9,195 nucleotides of DNA, taken from Pontimonas sp. (GTDB taxonomy: Bacteria; Actinomycetota; Actinomycetes; Actinomycetales; Microbacteriaceae). The position numbers and the translations under genes are program-made. The notes under the pieces were generated by a model. The model searched no databases and was not told where the DNA came from. It saw nothing but the letters and a program-made list of their open reading frames with translations. The DNA is taken from NCBI GenBank assembly GCA_023263045.1, contig JALQXU010000032.1, positions 1 through 9,195 of the forward strand, read 5' to 3'. Of this stretch, positions 1-6,997 are shown one piece after another; within the stretch, counting starts at the first letter, position 1; the number at the start of each line of letters is the position of its first letter.

Positions 1-1
1 C

Positions 2-550
2 GATCCCCTGGATGAGTGGTTTCTTGTGGGATCTCACGGCATCGAAGTGTTGGGACCGGGCGAGTACAAGGAGTATCAGACGCCGTGGGTGGTTCCTAGC
101 ACTCTTCGAGAGGAGTTTGAGGCGGTGGTTTCGGCTCACCCCGGTACACGCCTTGAACACAAACCCTTTGGCCTTGCTATGCACACCCGAGGGGTCGATG
201 CGAGTGTGGCTAGCGCTGCAGAAGTTGCCGCCCACCGACTTTGTGAGAATTGGCCAGTAGACCTCGTCGTTAGGACAGGCCACGGCATCGTGGAGTGCTC
301 AATCAAGGAGGCAACCAAGGGGGACGGCATCGAAGAGGTGCGACGTCAAACCAGCCCCAGCTCGACACTTTTTGCAGGCGATGACCGAACTGATGAGGAT
401 GGGTTTGCCGTATTGGGCGATGACGATGTGGCAATAAGGGTTGGTGGCGGAAAGACCATTGCCCCCTATCGACTGCCGGACGCAGAAGCTGTCGCAGAAG
501 CACTCTGGCTGATTCATGACCATCGAACTTCTGTGGAATCTCGTTCCTAG
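2..550 (+). CDS. otsB: Trehalose-6-phosphate phosphatase, C-terminal part (5' end outside window)
   Basis: This is the C-terminal part (about 182 residues) of a HAD-superfamily trehalose-6-phosphate phosphatase, the cytoplasmic enzyme that dephosphorylates trehalose-6-phosphate to trehalose. The frame is open from the left edge; an internal ATG at nt 26 is not the real start because conserved sequence precedes it (VGSHGIEVLGPG near the edge, the usual OtsB cap-domain entry). HAD motif III is visible as the Lys of the KGDGIEEVR stretch (around nt 314-340), and motif IV as GDDRTDEDG at about nt 377-403, which supplies Mg-binding acidic residues. The nucleophile motif DxDGT would lie upstream, outside the window. 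The gene ends at TAG 548-550, 15 nt before leuB. Whether an otsA (trehalose-phosphate synthase) gene or domain lies upstream cannot be seen. The family call is firm; completeness of the gene is unknown. Confidence 0.9.
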   Translation, partial: DPLDEWFLVGSHGIEVLGPGEYKEYQTPWVVPSTLREEFEAVVSAHPGTRLEHKPFGLAMHTRGVDASVASAAEVAAHRLCENWPVDLVVRTGHGIVECSIKEATKGDGIEEVRRQTSPSSTLFAGDDRTDEDGFAVLGDDDVAIRVGGGKTIAPYRLPDAEAVAEALWLIHDHRTSVESRS

Positions 551-553
551 CTT

Positions 554-559
554 TAGGCT
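554..559 (+). promoter_or_regulatory. Candidate -10 hexamer TAGGCT for leuB (leaderless)
   Basis: TAGGCT fits the actinobacterial TANNNT -10 pattern and ends 6 nt before the leuB ATG at 566, which puts the expected transcription start on or next to the A of the start codon. No Shine-Dalgarno sequence is visible in the 15-nt gap, which supports leaderless translation. No convincing -35 element is seen. The same hexamer precedes ilvE, gltA and the methyltransferase gene. Confidence 0.45.
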
Positions 560-565
560 GGACGC

Positions 566-1618
566 ATGACGCAGTCACTGAATCTCGCGGTAATCCCTGG
601 CGATGGAATCGGACCCGAGGTAATAGCCGAGGCCCTGGAGACCCTAGAAGTTGTCTCGGGAGAGGCTCTTGATGTGCAGCTGACCCATTATTCACTCGGA
701 GCCTCTCATTATCTGGAAACGGGAGAGATTCTCGCTGACGAGACTCTGCAGAGTCTGTCGACACACGACGCAATCCTTCTCGGAGCAGTAGGTGGTGATC
801 CACGGGATCCTCAGTTGCAGGGGGGAATCATCGAGCGTGGTCTGCTTCTTAGGCTGCGCTTTGCTTTTGATCAATATGTCAACCTGCGGCCCACCGTCTT
901 ACTTCCCGGTATCGAATCCCCCCTGTCGAACCCGGGGGCTATTGACTTTGTGGTAGTCCGGGAGGGAACTGAGGGACCTTATGTCGGAAACGGCGGGGCG
1001 CTAAGAGTGGGAACCGATGATGAAATAGCCACAGAAGTGTCCGTGAATACAGCCCATGGTGTATCCCGGGTAGTTCGCTTCGCTTTTGACACTGCGATGG
1101 CCCGACGCAAAAAACTCACCCTTGTCCACAAAACCAACGTATTGGTCCACGCGGGGAGCTTGTGGTCTCGAATCGTGCGTGACATGCAGAACGATTATCC
1201 CGATGTTGAGGTCGACTATCTCCATATCGACGCCGCAACAATCTTCATGGTGACTGATCCGTCAAGGTTCGATGTCCTGGTTACGGACAATCTCTTTGGT
1301 GACATCATCACCGATCTTGCGGGCGCTGTCGGCGGAGGAATTGGGATGGCGGCATCGGCCAACCTCAATCCTTCCGGCGCTTTCCCTAGCATGTTTGAGC
1401 CGGTCCACGGGTCGGCTCCAGACATTGCAGGAACGGGAAAGGCGGACCCGACGGCAGCAATCATGTCGGTGGCATTGTTGCTCGAGCACCGAGGTTTTCC
1501 AGAGCTCGCTGGCAAGATTGTCCAGGCTGTGACTCAGGATATTGGCACACGGGCCGAAAAATCTGAGGCGCGAAGTACCTCTCAGATCGGGCAGGCTATC
1601 CGGGCTTTGCTCGTGTAG
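566..1618 (+). CDS. leuB: 3-isopropylmalate dehydrogenase
   Basis: This 350-residue protein is a complete LeuB, which oxidatively decarboxylates 3-isopropylmalate with NAD+ to 2-oxoisocaproate, the third dedicated step of leucine synthesis, in the cytoplasm. The N-terminus has the family signature IPGDGIGPEV. The active site is intact: Tyr139 in EGTEGPY, Lys189 in VHKTNV, and the Mg-binding acidic residues Asp222, Asp246 and Asp250, the last two in the FGDIITD motif. The long Gly-rich family signature runs from about residue 238 to 257. The EGTEG form (instead of ENTEG) is, from memory, usual for actinobacterial LeuB. Length is normal. The ATG start lies 15 nt after otsB with no ribosome-binding site but a -10 hexamer directly in front, suggesting a leaderless message. 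It is followed by ilvE, whose product performs the last step of leucine synthesis. Confidence 0.96.
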   Translation: MTQSLNLAVIPGDGIGPEVIAEALETLEVVSGEALDVQLTHYSLGASHYLETGEILADETLQSLSTHDAILLGAVGGDPRDPQLQGGIIERGLLLRLRFAFDQYVNLRPTVLLPGIESPLSNPGAIDFVVVREGTEGPYVGNGGALRVGTDDEIATEVSVNTAHGVSRVVRFAFDTAMARRKKLTLVHKTNVLVHAGSLWSRIVRDMQNDYPDVEVDYLHIDAATIFMVTDPSRFDVLVTDNLFGDIITDLAGAVGGGIGMAASANLNPSGAFPSMFEPVHGSAPDIAGTGKADPTAAIMSVALLLEHRGFPELAGKIVQAVTQDIGTRAEKSEARSTSQIGQAIRALLV

Positions 1619-1648
1619 GGAGCCCTGGAAGCGGACCATCATTGCCAG

Positions 1649-1654
1649 TAGGCT
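1649..1654 (+). promoter_or_regulatory. Candidate -10 hexamer TAGGCT for ilvE
   Basis: TAGGCT lies in the 79-nt gap between leuB and ilvE. It predicts a transcription start near 1661 and a 5' leader of about 37 nt that carries an AG-rich ribosome-binding site (AAGAGAGA, about 1685-1692). A weak TGGAAG at 1626-1631 sits 17 nt upstream in the -35 position. The leader is too short for a classical branched-chain amino acid attenuator, and no leader peptide rich in Leu, Ile or Val codons was found. Confidence 0.4.
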
Positions 1655-1697
1655 GTCGCGTACCACCCCTCCATTTCAGGATTCAAGAGAGATTTTC

Positions 1698-2810
1698 ATG
1701 ACGATTTCGCTCCCCATGGCGACTCCCGATATCCAATTCCAGGTCACCCCTAACCCCTCTCCTCTGTCTGATGCAGAACGGAAATCCGTTCTGGATAATC
1801 CCGTATTCGGGACGGTTTTCACCGACCATATGGTTGATATCTGTTGGTCAGAGAAGGGCGGTTGGCACCGGCCACGCGTGCAGCCTTATGGACCAATTCC
1901 GCTCGACCCTGCTGCCTCTGTCCTCCACTACGGCCAGGAAATTTTTGAGGGCATGAAGGCTTACCGCCATGAGGATGGCTCCATTTGGACGTTCCGACCT
2001 GACCAAAACGCTCTTCGTTTGCAGCGATCTGCGAAGAGAATGGCCCTCCCCGAGCTGCCCGTTGACTATTTCCTCCAGGCCCTCAAAGAGCTGATTGCTG
2101 TTGATGGTGCGTGGGTGCCGAGCGCACCGGAAACATCGCTCTACATCCGACCGTTTATGTTTGCGAAAGAGGCATTCTTGGGTGTTCGCCCAGCCAAAAA
2201 GGTCGCGTTCTACATCATCGCCAGCCCGGTTGGTCCCTACTTTGGCGACACCGTAAGCCCGGTTTCGATTTGGTTATCGACGCACTACTCGCGCGCAGGA
2301 AAGGGTGGAACAGGCGCCGCTAAAGCAGGAGGAAATTACGCAGCCTCGCTAGTGGCGCAGACAGAGGCAGCCGAAAACGACTGCAAACAAGTCTTGTTCT
2401 TGGACTCTGAGGAGGGGCGTTACCTCGAAGAACTGGGCGGAATGAACGTTGTCTTGGTTTACAAGGACGGCACGCTAGTCACCCCCCACAGTGAGACAAT
2501 CCTTCAAGGCATAACGCGAGATTCTGTTTTACGGCTCGCAGAAGATGCTGGTCACGCAATTGAGCGACGCCCTATAACCATTGACGAGTGGCGCGAGGGT
2601 TCTGCATCAGGAGATATCGTGGAAGCTTTTGCTTGCGGGACGGCGGCCACAGTGGTTCCGATTGGCCAGTTGAAAGGCCCTGATTTCACCATTGGCTCTG
2701 CTGATGCCCCATTGGGTGAGGTGACAATGGCACTACGCTCCCAGCTGATTGACATTCAATATGGTCGAGCGGCCGACCCCCACGGGTGGATGCAAAGACT
2801 CGATCAGTGA
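1698..2810 (+). CDS. ilvE: Branched-chain amino acid aminotransferase
   Basis: This 370-residue protein is a class IV PLP-dependent aminotransferase of the BCAT type, catalysing the reversible transamination between glutamate and the 2-oxo acids of leucine, isoleucine and valine in the cytoplasm. Landmarks are the LHYGQEIFEGMKAYR substrate-loop region (about residues 76-90), the RPFMFAKE region, the PLP-binding Lys209 in AAKAGGNYAAS, and the EELGGMNV stretch after it. The C-terminal CGTAATVVPI motif, a cofactor-phosphate binding element of the family, is present. The frame stays open upstream to an ATG at 1542 inside leuB, but the ATG at 1698 is chosen because it has an AG-rich ribosome-binding site and gives the usual family length; ATG 1716 is a less likely alternative. 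The stop codon overlaps the next gene's GTG (GTGA at 2807-2810), implying translational coupling. Confidence 0.95.
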   Translation: MTISLPMATPDIQFQVTPNPSPLSDAERKSVLDNPVFGTVFTDHMVDICWSEKGGWHRPRVQPYGPIPLDPAASVLHYGQEIFEGMKAYRHEDGSIWTFRPDQNALRLQRSAKRMALPELPVDYFLQALKELIAVDGAWVPSAPETSLYIRPFMFAKEAFLGVRPAKKVAFYIIASPVGPYFGDTVSPVSIWLSTHYSRAGKGGTGAAKAGGNYAASLVAQTEAAENDCKQVLFLDSEEGRYLEELGGMNVVLVYKDGTLVTPHSETILQGITRDSVLRLAEDAGHAIERRPITIDEWREGSASGDIVEAFACGTAATVVPIGQLKGPDFTIGSADAPLGEVTMALRSQLIDIQYGRAADPHGWMQRLDQ

Positions 2811-3211
2811 GCGACTCCTCGCCGCTTCGGAGAGTCCTCGGCTCACTCTTCTCCCTAGTTCTAGGAATTATCGTCGGCACGACCACAAGCCTTTACCATT
2901 CAGTCGTGTTTCCGTGGGGACTTGTGGTGTCGCTGATTCTTATTGGCCTGGCCATTGCAGGCATGAGGATACTGATCTGGGAGCGTTATTCGAGCGGGTG
3001 GACGAGCGTGGGGATTATCGGTTCGCTCGTCATGCTTGCTGGGGTCGATGGGAACGGCTCAGTGCTGATCATTTCTGACGTTGCGGGCCTTGTGCTCCTC
3101 GGTGGGGCAACGATTCTTGTCGTGGGCGGTCTTGCGTGGCCACGGTTTGCACCCAGAGTGACCCATTACGATGAAAAGCACGCTAGTTCCGAAAGGGCCC
3201 GACAGCAGTGA
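2807..3211 (+). CDS. Small four-helix integral membrane protein of unknown function
   Basis: This 134-residue protein has four predicted membrane segments: about residues 10-31, 36-57, 66-89 (broken by a polar DGNGS stretch near 81-85) and 92-111. A short polar N-terminus with two arginines precedes helix 1, and a charged C-terminal tail of roughly 22 residues follows helix 4. No catalytic motif is recognised. I chose the GTG at 2807 because it overlaps the ilvE stop as GTGA, the same arrangement seen at its 3' end with fdxA; an ATG at 2786 inside ilvE would add seven residues and cannot be excluded. From memory, small four-helix actinobacterial proteins of the DUF6113 type occur beside fdxA and dapC, and this is probably one of them. 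Function is unknown; the overlaps suggest co-expression with ilvE and fdxA. Confidence 0.75.
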   Translation: MSDSSPLRRVLGSLFSLVLGIIVGTTTSLYHSVVFPWGLVVSLILIGLAIAGMRILIWERYSSGWTSVGIIGSLVMLAGVDGNGSVLIISDVAGLVLLGGATILVVGGLAWPRFAPRVTHYDEKHASSERARQQ

Positions 3212-3525
3212 CCTATGTAATCGCGCTTCCCTGTGTTGATGTGAAGGACCGAGCGTGCATCGATGAATGCCCCGTCGATTGCATCTACGAGGGTGACCGG
3301 ATGCTCTACATTCACCCAGATGAGTGTGTGGATTGCGGAGCGTGCGAGCCCGTGTGCCCCGTCGAGGCGATTTACTACGAAGATGACCTTCCCGACCAAT
3401 GGTCCGAGTACTACACGGCTAACGTCGAGTTCTTTGTCGATGTGGGATCACCGGGTGGAGCTGCCAAAGTGGGTGTCATTCACAAGGATCATGCCGTCAT
3501 TTCAGCCGTCCCACCTCAGAACTAG
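3208..3525 (+). CDS. fdxA: 7Fe ferredoxin ([3Fe-4S][4Fe-4S])
   Basis: This 105-residue protein is a seven-iron bacterial ferredoxin, a small soluble electron carrier. The cysteine pattern is complete: C9-x7-C17-x3-C21-P, then C40-x2-C43-x2-C46-x3-C50-P. By analogy with Azotobacter ferredoxin I, C9, C17 and C50 should hold the [3Fe-4S] cluster, C21, C40, C43 and C46 the [4Fe-4S] cluster, and C25 would be the free cysteine. The C-terminal extension (about residues 55-105) is normal for the FdxA/FdxC type. The start is GTG 3208, which overlaps the previous stop as GTGA, with a ribosome-binding site GAAAGGG at 3191-3197. It is followed after 6 nt by dapC, a pairing seen widely in actinobacteria (fdxC-Rv1178 in M. 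tuberculosis, from memory). Its redox partner cannot be told from the sequence. Confidence 0.95.
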   Translation: MTYVIALPCVDVKDRACIDECPVDCIYEGDRMLYIHPDECVDCGACEPVCPVEAIYYEDDLPDQWSEYYTANVEFFVDVGSPGGAAKVGVIHKDHAVISAVPPQN

Positions 3526-3531
3526 TCACTG

Positions 3532-4620
3532 GTGAGCCTCACGCTCCCTGATTTCCCCTGGGATTCGCTGGAATCTCATCGCGAGCGCGCTTCAGCGCAC
3601 CCTGATGGCCTCGTTGATCTTTCAGTGGGCTCACCCATCGACAGCACGCCCAGTATGGCGATGGTGGGACTCAAGGAAGCTGCCAACTCTCCCTCCTACC
3701 CGTTGACGGCAGGGTCTCCTGACCTTGGGGCAACAATGGCAGCCTGGTGGGAGCGTCGACGCAATACGGGCCCGATGACCGCCCTCGAGGTCATGCCATC
3801 GATTGGTTCCAAAGAGATGGTGGGCTTGTTGCCGACACTCCTCGGTGTTGGGCCCAATGATTGCGTTGTTATTCCCGAGATTGCCTATCCGACTTACGCG
3901 ATTGGTGCCCACTTAGCAGGTGCCCGAATAGTGGCATCTGATAGTCCGACAGACTGGCCGGAGGGGACCAAGCTGATCTGGCTCAACAGCCCCGGTAATC
4001 CCACGGGTCGAGTTCGCGACATCGAATATCTTCGGGACGCACTGGCTCGGGCTCGAGAGCTTGGTGCGGTGATCGCGAGCGATGAGTGTTACGCGGAACT
4101 CGGTTGGGACGATTGCGCGGTTCCATCGGTTCTGGACCAGCAGGTAACGAAGGGCAATCGCTCCGGGGCTGTAGCCCTCTATTCGACCAGTAAGCAATCC
4201 AACCTTGCCGGCTACCGCGCGGCACTTGTTGCGGGGGACCAAGACATCATCCAGGAGATACTTCACGCTAGGAAGCATCTCGGGCTGATCGTGCCAGGTC
4301 CAATCCAGGCAGCGTTGAGCGCTGTTCTTGGTGATGATGAGCACGTCGCGGTTCAGAAGGAGCGATATCGCGTTCGCCGCGGCCTCGTTCGAGAAGCGCT
4401 GATGGAAGCAGGTTTCCGGATCGATGATAGCGAGGCGGGTTTGTATCTCTGGGCAACCAGAGGGGAAGATTGCCTCGAGACCATCTCCTGGTGTGCGGAA
4501 CGCGGAGTCCTGGTAGCACCTGGCTCCTTCTATGGAGTTGCCGGAGGTCAGCACGTCCGCGTGGCGCTTACCGTGCCAGATGACCAGGCTCAGGCGCTTC
4601 GCGAACGGTTCTCCACCTAA
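3532..4620 (+). CDS. dapC: N-succinyldiaminopimelate aminotransferase (DapC-type, fold type I PLP)
   Basis: This 362-residue protein is a class I/II PLP aminotransferase. Visible landmarks are LNSPGNPTG (the Asn-Pro-x-Gly cofactor-site motif, about residues 151-159), SDECYAE with the Asp and Tyr that contact PLP, the Schiff-base Lys221 in STSKQSNLAGYR, and a C-terminal Arg in the HVRVALT stretch expected to bind the substrate carboxylate. DapC converts N-succinyl-2-amino-6-oxopimelate to N-succinyl-LL-diaminopimelate with glutamate as donor. The family alone does not fix the substrate; the call rests on the adjoining ferredoxin gene, typical for actinobacterial DapC, and on dapD and dapE nearby. 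The GTG start lies 6 nt after the fdxA stop with no clear ribosome-binding site, so reinitiation from fdxA translation is likely. A weak terminator-like hairpin follows. Confidence 0.87.
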   Translation: MSLTLPDFPWDSLESHRERASAHPDGLVDLSVGSPIDSTPSMAMVGLKEAANSPSYPLTAGSPDLGATMAAWWERRRNTGPMTALEVMPSIGSKEMVGLLPTLLGVGPNDCVVIPEIAYPTYAIGAHLAGARIVASDSPTDWPEGTKLIWLNSPGNPTGRVRDIEYLRDALARARELGAVIASDECYAELGWDDCAVPSVLDQQVTKGNRSGAVALYSTSKQSNLAGYRAALVAGDQDIIQEILHARKHLGLIVPGPIQAALSAVLGDDEHVAVQKERYRVRRGLVREALMEAGFRIDDSEAGLYLWATRGEDCLETISWCAERGVLVAPGSFYGVAGGQHVRVALTVPDDQAQALRERFST

Positions 4621-4629
4621 ATTTGTCCG

Positions 4630-4655
4630 CTCAAGACAATCGACCTGGAGTTTTT
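4630..4655 (+). terminator. Weak candidate intrinsic terminator after dapC
   Basis: CTCAAG (4630-4635) and CTGGAG (4645-4650) can form a 6-bp stem with one mismatch and a 9-nt loop, followed directly by five T residues (4651-4655). It sits 10 nt after the dapC stop and before the gltA promoter, the right place to end the ilvE-fdxA-dapC transcript. The stem is short and imperfect, so this is tentative. Confidence 0.35.
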
Positions 4656-4688
4656 ATGGGCGTCTCAGCCAGTGCTAGCCGGGTCCTC

Positions 4689-4694
4689 TAGGCT
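4689..4694 (+). promoter_or_regulatory. Candidate -10 hexamer TAGGCT for gltA
   Basis: TAGGCT in the 103-nt gap between dapC and gltA predicts a transcription start near 4701, giving a leader of about 23 nt. No clear -35 element is visible. The predicted start coincides with a GTG that opens an 8-codon ORF running into the gltA start codon. The ribosome-binding site GAAGGGAGA (4711-4719) lies 4 nt before the gltA GTG. Confidence 0.45.
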
Positions 4695-4700
4695 GTAGGG

Positions 4701-4727
4701 GTGGCCAATCGAAGGGAGAGCGCGTGA
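4701..4727 (+). other. Possible 8-codon leader ORF overlapping the gltA start
   Basis: A GTG at 4701, 7 nt after the TAGGCT hexamer, opens a frame of eight codons (VANRRESA) ending in TGA at 4725-4727, which overlaps the gltA GTG at 4724 as GTGA. If transcription starts at 4701 the short ORF would be leaderless and translationally coupled to gltA. Its coding sequence also contains the gltA ribosome-binding site. It may equally be chance; no peptide function is claimed. Confidence 0.3.
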
Positions 4728-6010
4728 CTGACTCATCCGACACCGTTTCGCTGAACTTTCCCGGTGGATCTGCGGAATTTCCCGTTATCCCCTCTGTTGA
4801 TGGTGCTCCGAGCATTGATCTCTCGGACCTCACGAAGCACACCGGCTACACCGCTCTTGACCACGGTTTCGTCAACACCGCCTCAACATCGAGCGGTATC
4901 ACCTTTATCAACGGCGATGAAGGCATCCTGCGCTACCGCGGCTATTCCATCGATGACGTTGCTCAGAACTCGACTTTCTTGGAGGTAGCGTGGCTGCTCA
5001 TCCACGGGGAGCTCCCCTCCCAGAGCGAGTTGGAGGAGTTTGATCACCGCATCAGGCACCACACTCTGCTTCATGAGGACCTCAAGCGACTCTTTGATGC
5101 GCTTCCTCACAACGCGCACCCGATGTCCGTGCTCTCGGCTGCAGTCTCGGCGATGTCGACCTATTACGGCGACTCTTTGAGTGTTCATGATCCCGAACAA
5201 ATTGAGATGTCGACTATTCGGCTCCTCGCGAAACTGCCGGTGATTGCCGCCTATGCCCACAAGAAGAGCATCGGCCAGGCCTTTTTGTACCCGGATAACT
5301 CTCGTGGCTTTGTCGAGAACTTCTTGTGGTTGAACTTTGGATTAATGGCAGAGCCTTATGTTGCTAACCCGGTCCTGGTCAAAGCTCTCGATCGCCTGTT
5401 GATTCTTCACGAGGACCATGAGCAAAATGCGTCAACCTCCACGGTGAGAATGGTGGGGTCAACGGAAGCGAACCTTTTTGCCTCCGTTTCTGCCGGAATC
5501 AACGCGCTGTCAGGACCGCTCCACGGTGGTGCGAATGAGGCGGTTCTTTCCATGCTCGCTGAAATCCGTGAATCTGGAGAAGGTGTCCAGCGTTTCGTCG
5601 AGCGAGTGAAGCGAAAAGAAGACGGAATTCGTCTAATGGGTTTTGGGCACCGGATTTACAAGAATTACGATCCTCGAGCTCGTTTAGTCAAAGAGAGCGC
5701 GGACGAGGTTCTCGAACAATTAGGTATCCATGACCCTCTCTTGGGGATTGCCAAAGAACTCGAGGAAATCGCACTCGCCGATGAGTATTTCATTGAGCGC
5801 AAGCTCTACCCGAACGTTGACTTCTACACGGGCGTCATCTACAAGGCCATGGGCTTCCCGACTCGGATGTTCACAGTGCTATTTGCCATCGGTCGACTTC
5901 CAGGCTGGATTGCCCACTGGCGAGAAATGAATTCAGACCCCAACACAAAGATCGGCCGACCGCAGCAGCTCTATGTGGGGCCGGGAGCAAGGGACTGGCC
6001 CAAGAGATAA
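4724..6010 (+). CDS. gltA: Citrate synthase (type II)
   Basis: This 428-residue protein is a complete type II citrate synthase, condensing acetyl-CoA with oxaloacetate to citrate as the entry step of the TCA cycle. The catalytic residues are all present: His267 in GPLHGGANE, His309 in GFGHRIYKNYDPRA and Asp366 in PNVDFYTG, corresponding in order and spacing to E. coli His264, His305 and Asp362. The LHEDHEQNASTSTVR signature and the N-terminal beta-rich region of GltA-type enzymes are present. The start is GTG 4724, supported by GAAGGGAGA 4 nt upstream; the protein then begins VTDSSDTVSLNFPGG, a normal N-terminus for this type. It has its own candidate promoter and meets dapD tail to tail, with only 2 nt between the stop codons and no room for a terminator. 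The TCA cycle supplies the succinyl-CoA that the adjacent dapD product uses. Confidence 0.97.
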   Translation: MTDSSDTVSLNFPGGSAEFPVIPSVDGAPSIDLSDLTKHTGYTALDHGFVNTASTSSGITFINGDEGILRYRGYSIDDVAQNSTFLEVAWLLIHGELPSQSELEEFDHRIRHHTLLHEDLKRLFDALPHNAHPMSVLSAAVSAMSTYYGDSLSVHDPEQIEMSTIRLLAKLPVIAAYAHKKSIGQAFLYPDNSRGFVENFLWLNFGLMAEPYVANPVLVKALDRLLILHEDHEQNASTSTVRMVGSTEANLFASVSAGINALSGPLHGGANEAVLSMLAEIRESGEGVQRFVERVKRKEDGIRLMGFGHRIYKNYDPRARLVKESADEVLEQLGIHDPLLGIAKELEEIALADEYFIERKLYPNVDFYTGVIYKAMGFPTRMFTVLFAIGRLPGWIAHWREMNSDPNTKIGRPQQLYVGPGARDWPKR

Positions 6011-6012
6011 GG

Positions 6013-6960
6013 CTAAGTGTGTAGGGTGCTGTTCAGCTCGACGCCCGAGCCATCTCGAGAAAGAACCTCTACAGCTCCAGACATTGAGTTTCTCCTGAAG
6101 AGGAGATTCGGCTTTCCGGTCAGGTCGCTAGCCTTAGCGTCCACGGTGTCTGCAGAGTCGACTATCTGCACCTTTGTGCCCGCAGTGACATAGAGCCCCG
6201 CTTCGACAACACAGTCGTCACCCAAAGAGATTCCGATGCCGGAGTTTGCTCCCAGCAGGCATCGCTTACCCACCGAGATAACCTCTTTTCCTCCGCCGGA
6301 AAGGGTTCCCATAATGGAGGCGCCTCCACCTATGTCGGTGCCATCTCCAATGACCACTCCCTGCGAGATACGCCCTTCGACCATGGAAGCACCGAGTGTT
6401 CCTGCATTAAAGTTCACGAATCCCTCATGCATGACTGTCGTCCCTGGGGCAAGGTGTGCTCCCAGCCGAACCCTCGAAGCATCCGCGATTCGGACGCCCG
6501 ACGGTGTGACGTAGTTGAGAAGCGGAGGGAAACGATCCAAGCTTGTTATCGTCGCTCCTGATGTCATCAGGGCGTCCCTGTGAGCCTCATAATGCTCAGG
6601 GGACACTGGCCCACGAGTGGTGAACGCGACAATTGGTAGCAGGCCGAAAATGCCCTCGAGATTCACAGAATTGGGGGCAACGAGACAGTGGCTGAGCAGA
6701 TGAAGCCGGAGGTAAGCATCGGATGTTGAAAGGGGAGGGTTGTCTAGCTCAATGACAGTTGTTACGCCCGAGCGAATGATTCCTCGCGACTCGTCGGCCC
6801 CCTCGAGATTCGCGAGGTCACGAGGAATCAGGTGTGGGTCGAAGTTCGTGGGCGGAGCGCCAAGATGGGGCTGCGGAAACCATGTATCGAGCACAGTGTT
6901 CGTGTCTGTGCTGATGGTGGCAATACCGTGCCCCCACGCCCGCGACTGAGTGGTTGTCAT
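6013..6960 (-). CDS. dapD: Tetrahydrodipicolinate N-succinyltransferase (actinobacterial long form)
   Basis: This 315-residue protein is DapD, which transfers succinyl from succinyl-CoA to tetrahydrodipicolinate, opening the succinylase branch of diaminopimelate and lysine synthesis. It resembles the long actinobacterial type (M. tuberculosis Rv1201c, 317 residues from memory) rather than the roughly 274-residue E. coli type. Residues 1 to about 150 form the N-terminal region; from about 155 to 265 there are hexapeptide repeats of a left-handed beta-helix (for example VVIGDGTDIGGGASIMG). Glu195 in SMVEGRIS corresponds by position to the catalytic Glu199 described for the M. tuberculosis enzyme. 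The GGGASIMGTLSGGG stretch is a typical family signature. The ATG at 6960 has no ribosome-binding site, but TACCCT lies 6 nt upstream, so a leaderless message is likely. It diverges from dapE and converges on gltA. Confidence 0.95.
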   Translation of the reverse strand: MTTTQSRAWGHGIATISTDTNTVLDTWFPQPHLGAPPTNFDPHLIPRDLANLEGADESRGIIRSGVTTVIELDNPPLSTSDAYLRLHLLSHCLVAPNSVNLEGIFGLLPIVAFTTRGPVSPEHYEAHRDALMTSGATITSLDRFPPLLNYVTPSGVRIADASRVRLGAHLAPGTTVMHEGFVNFNAGTLGASMVEGRISQGVVIGDGTDIGGGASIMGTLSGGGKEVISVGKRCLLGANSGIGISLGDDCVVEAGLYVTAGTKVQIVDSADTVDAKASDLTGKPNLLFRRNSMSGAVEVLSRDGSGVELNSTLHT

Positions 6961-6966
6961 ATGGCC

Positions 6967-6972
6967 AGGGTA
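6967..6972 (-). promoter_or_regulatory. Candidate -10 hexamer TACCCT for dapD (leaderless)
   Basis: Read on the minus strand, TACCCT ends 6 nt before the dapD ATG (complement of 6958-6960), which would start the transcript at or next to the start codon. The intervening GGCCAT contains no ribosome-binding site. No good -35 element is seen. It faces the dapE candidate -10 at 6992-6997. Confidence 0.4.
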
Positions 6973-6991
6973 CCGGGCTCATGGGCGCTAT

Positions 6992-6997
6992 TACACT
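6992..6997 (+). promoter_or_regulatory. Candidate -10 hexamer TACACT for dapE (leaderless)
   Basis: TACACT fits TANNNT and ends 7 nt before the ATG at 7005. There is no ribosome-binding site between them, so the spacing supports a leaderless transcript and helps select 7005 as the dapE start. Confidence 0.4.

Noticed and set aside
303..803. 166-codon minus-strand frame across otsB and leuB
   Set aside because: Arg/Pro/His-rich composition typical of the antisense of a moderately GC-rich gene, spanning two well-supported plus-strand genes.
850..855. TAGGCT hexamer inside leuB
   Set aside because: It lies within conserved coding sequence (CTT-AGG-CTG) with no nearby in-frame start of a downstream gene, so it is best read as chance.
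1542..1697. N-terminal extension of ilvE into the end of leuB
   Set aside because: The frame is open, but the added 52 residues are Arg/Ser-rich with no family resemblance and overlap leuB by 77 nt; ATG 1698 has an AG-rich ribosome-binding site and gives the normal BCAT length.
1619..1697. Possible attenuator or leader peptide before ilvE
   Set aside because: The likely leader is only about 37 nt, with no short ORF rich in branched-chain codons and no alternative hairpins.
3913..4554. 213-codon open frame on the minus strand opposite dapC
   Set aside because: It is a shadow of dapC: no recognisable domain, no ribosome-binding site, and the plus-strand frame carries the full aminotransferase signature.
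6126..6139. Short hairpin CGCTA-gcct-TAGCG near the 3' end of dapD
   Set aside because: Considered as a terminator for gltA read-through, but no T-tract follows on the plus strand and the bases are explained by dapD codons.
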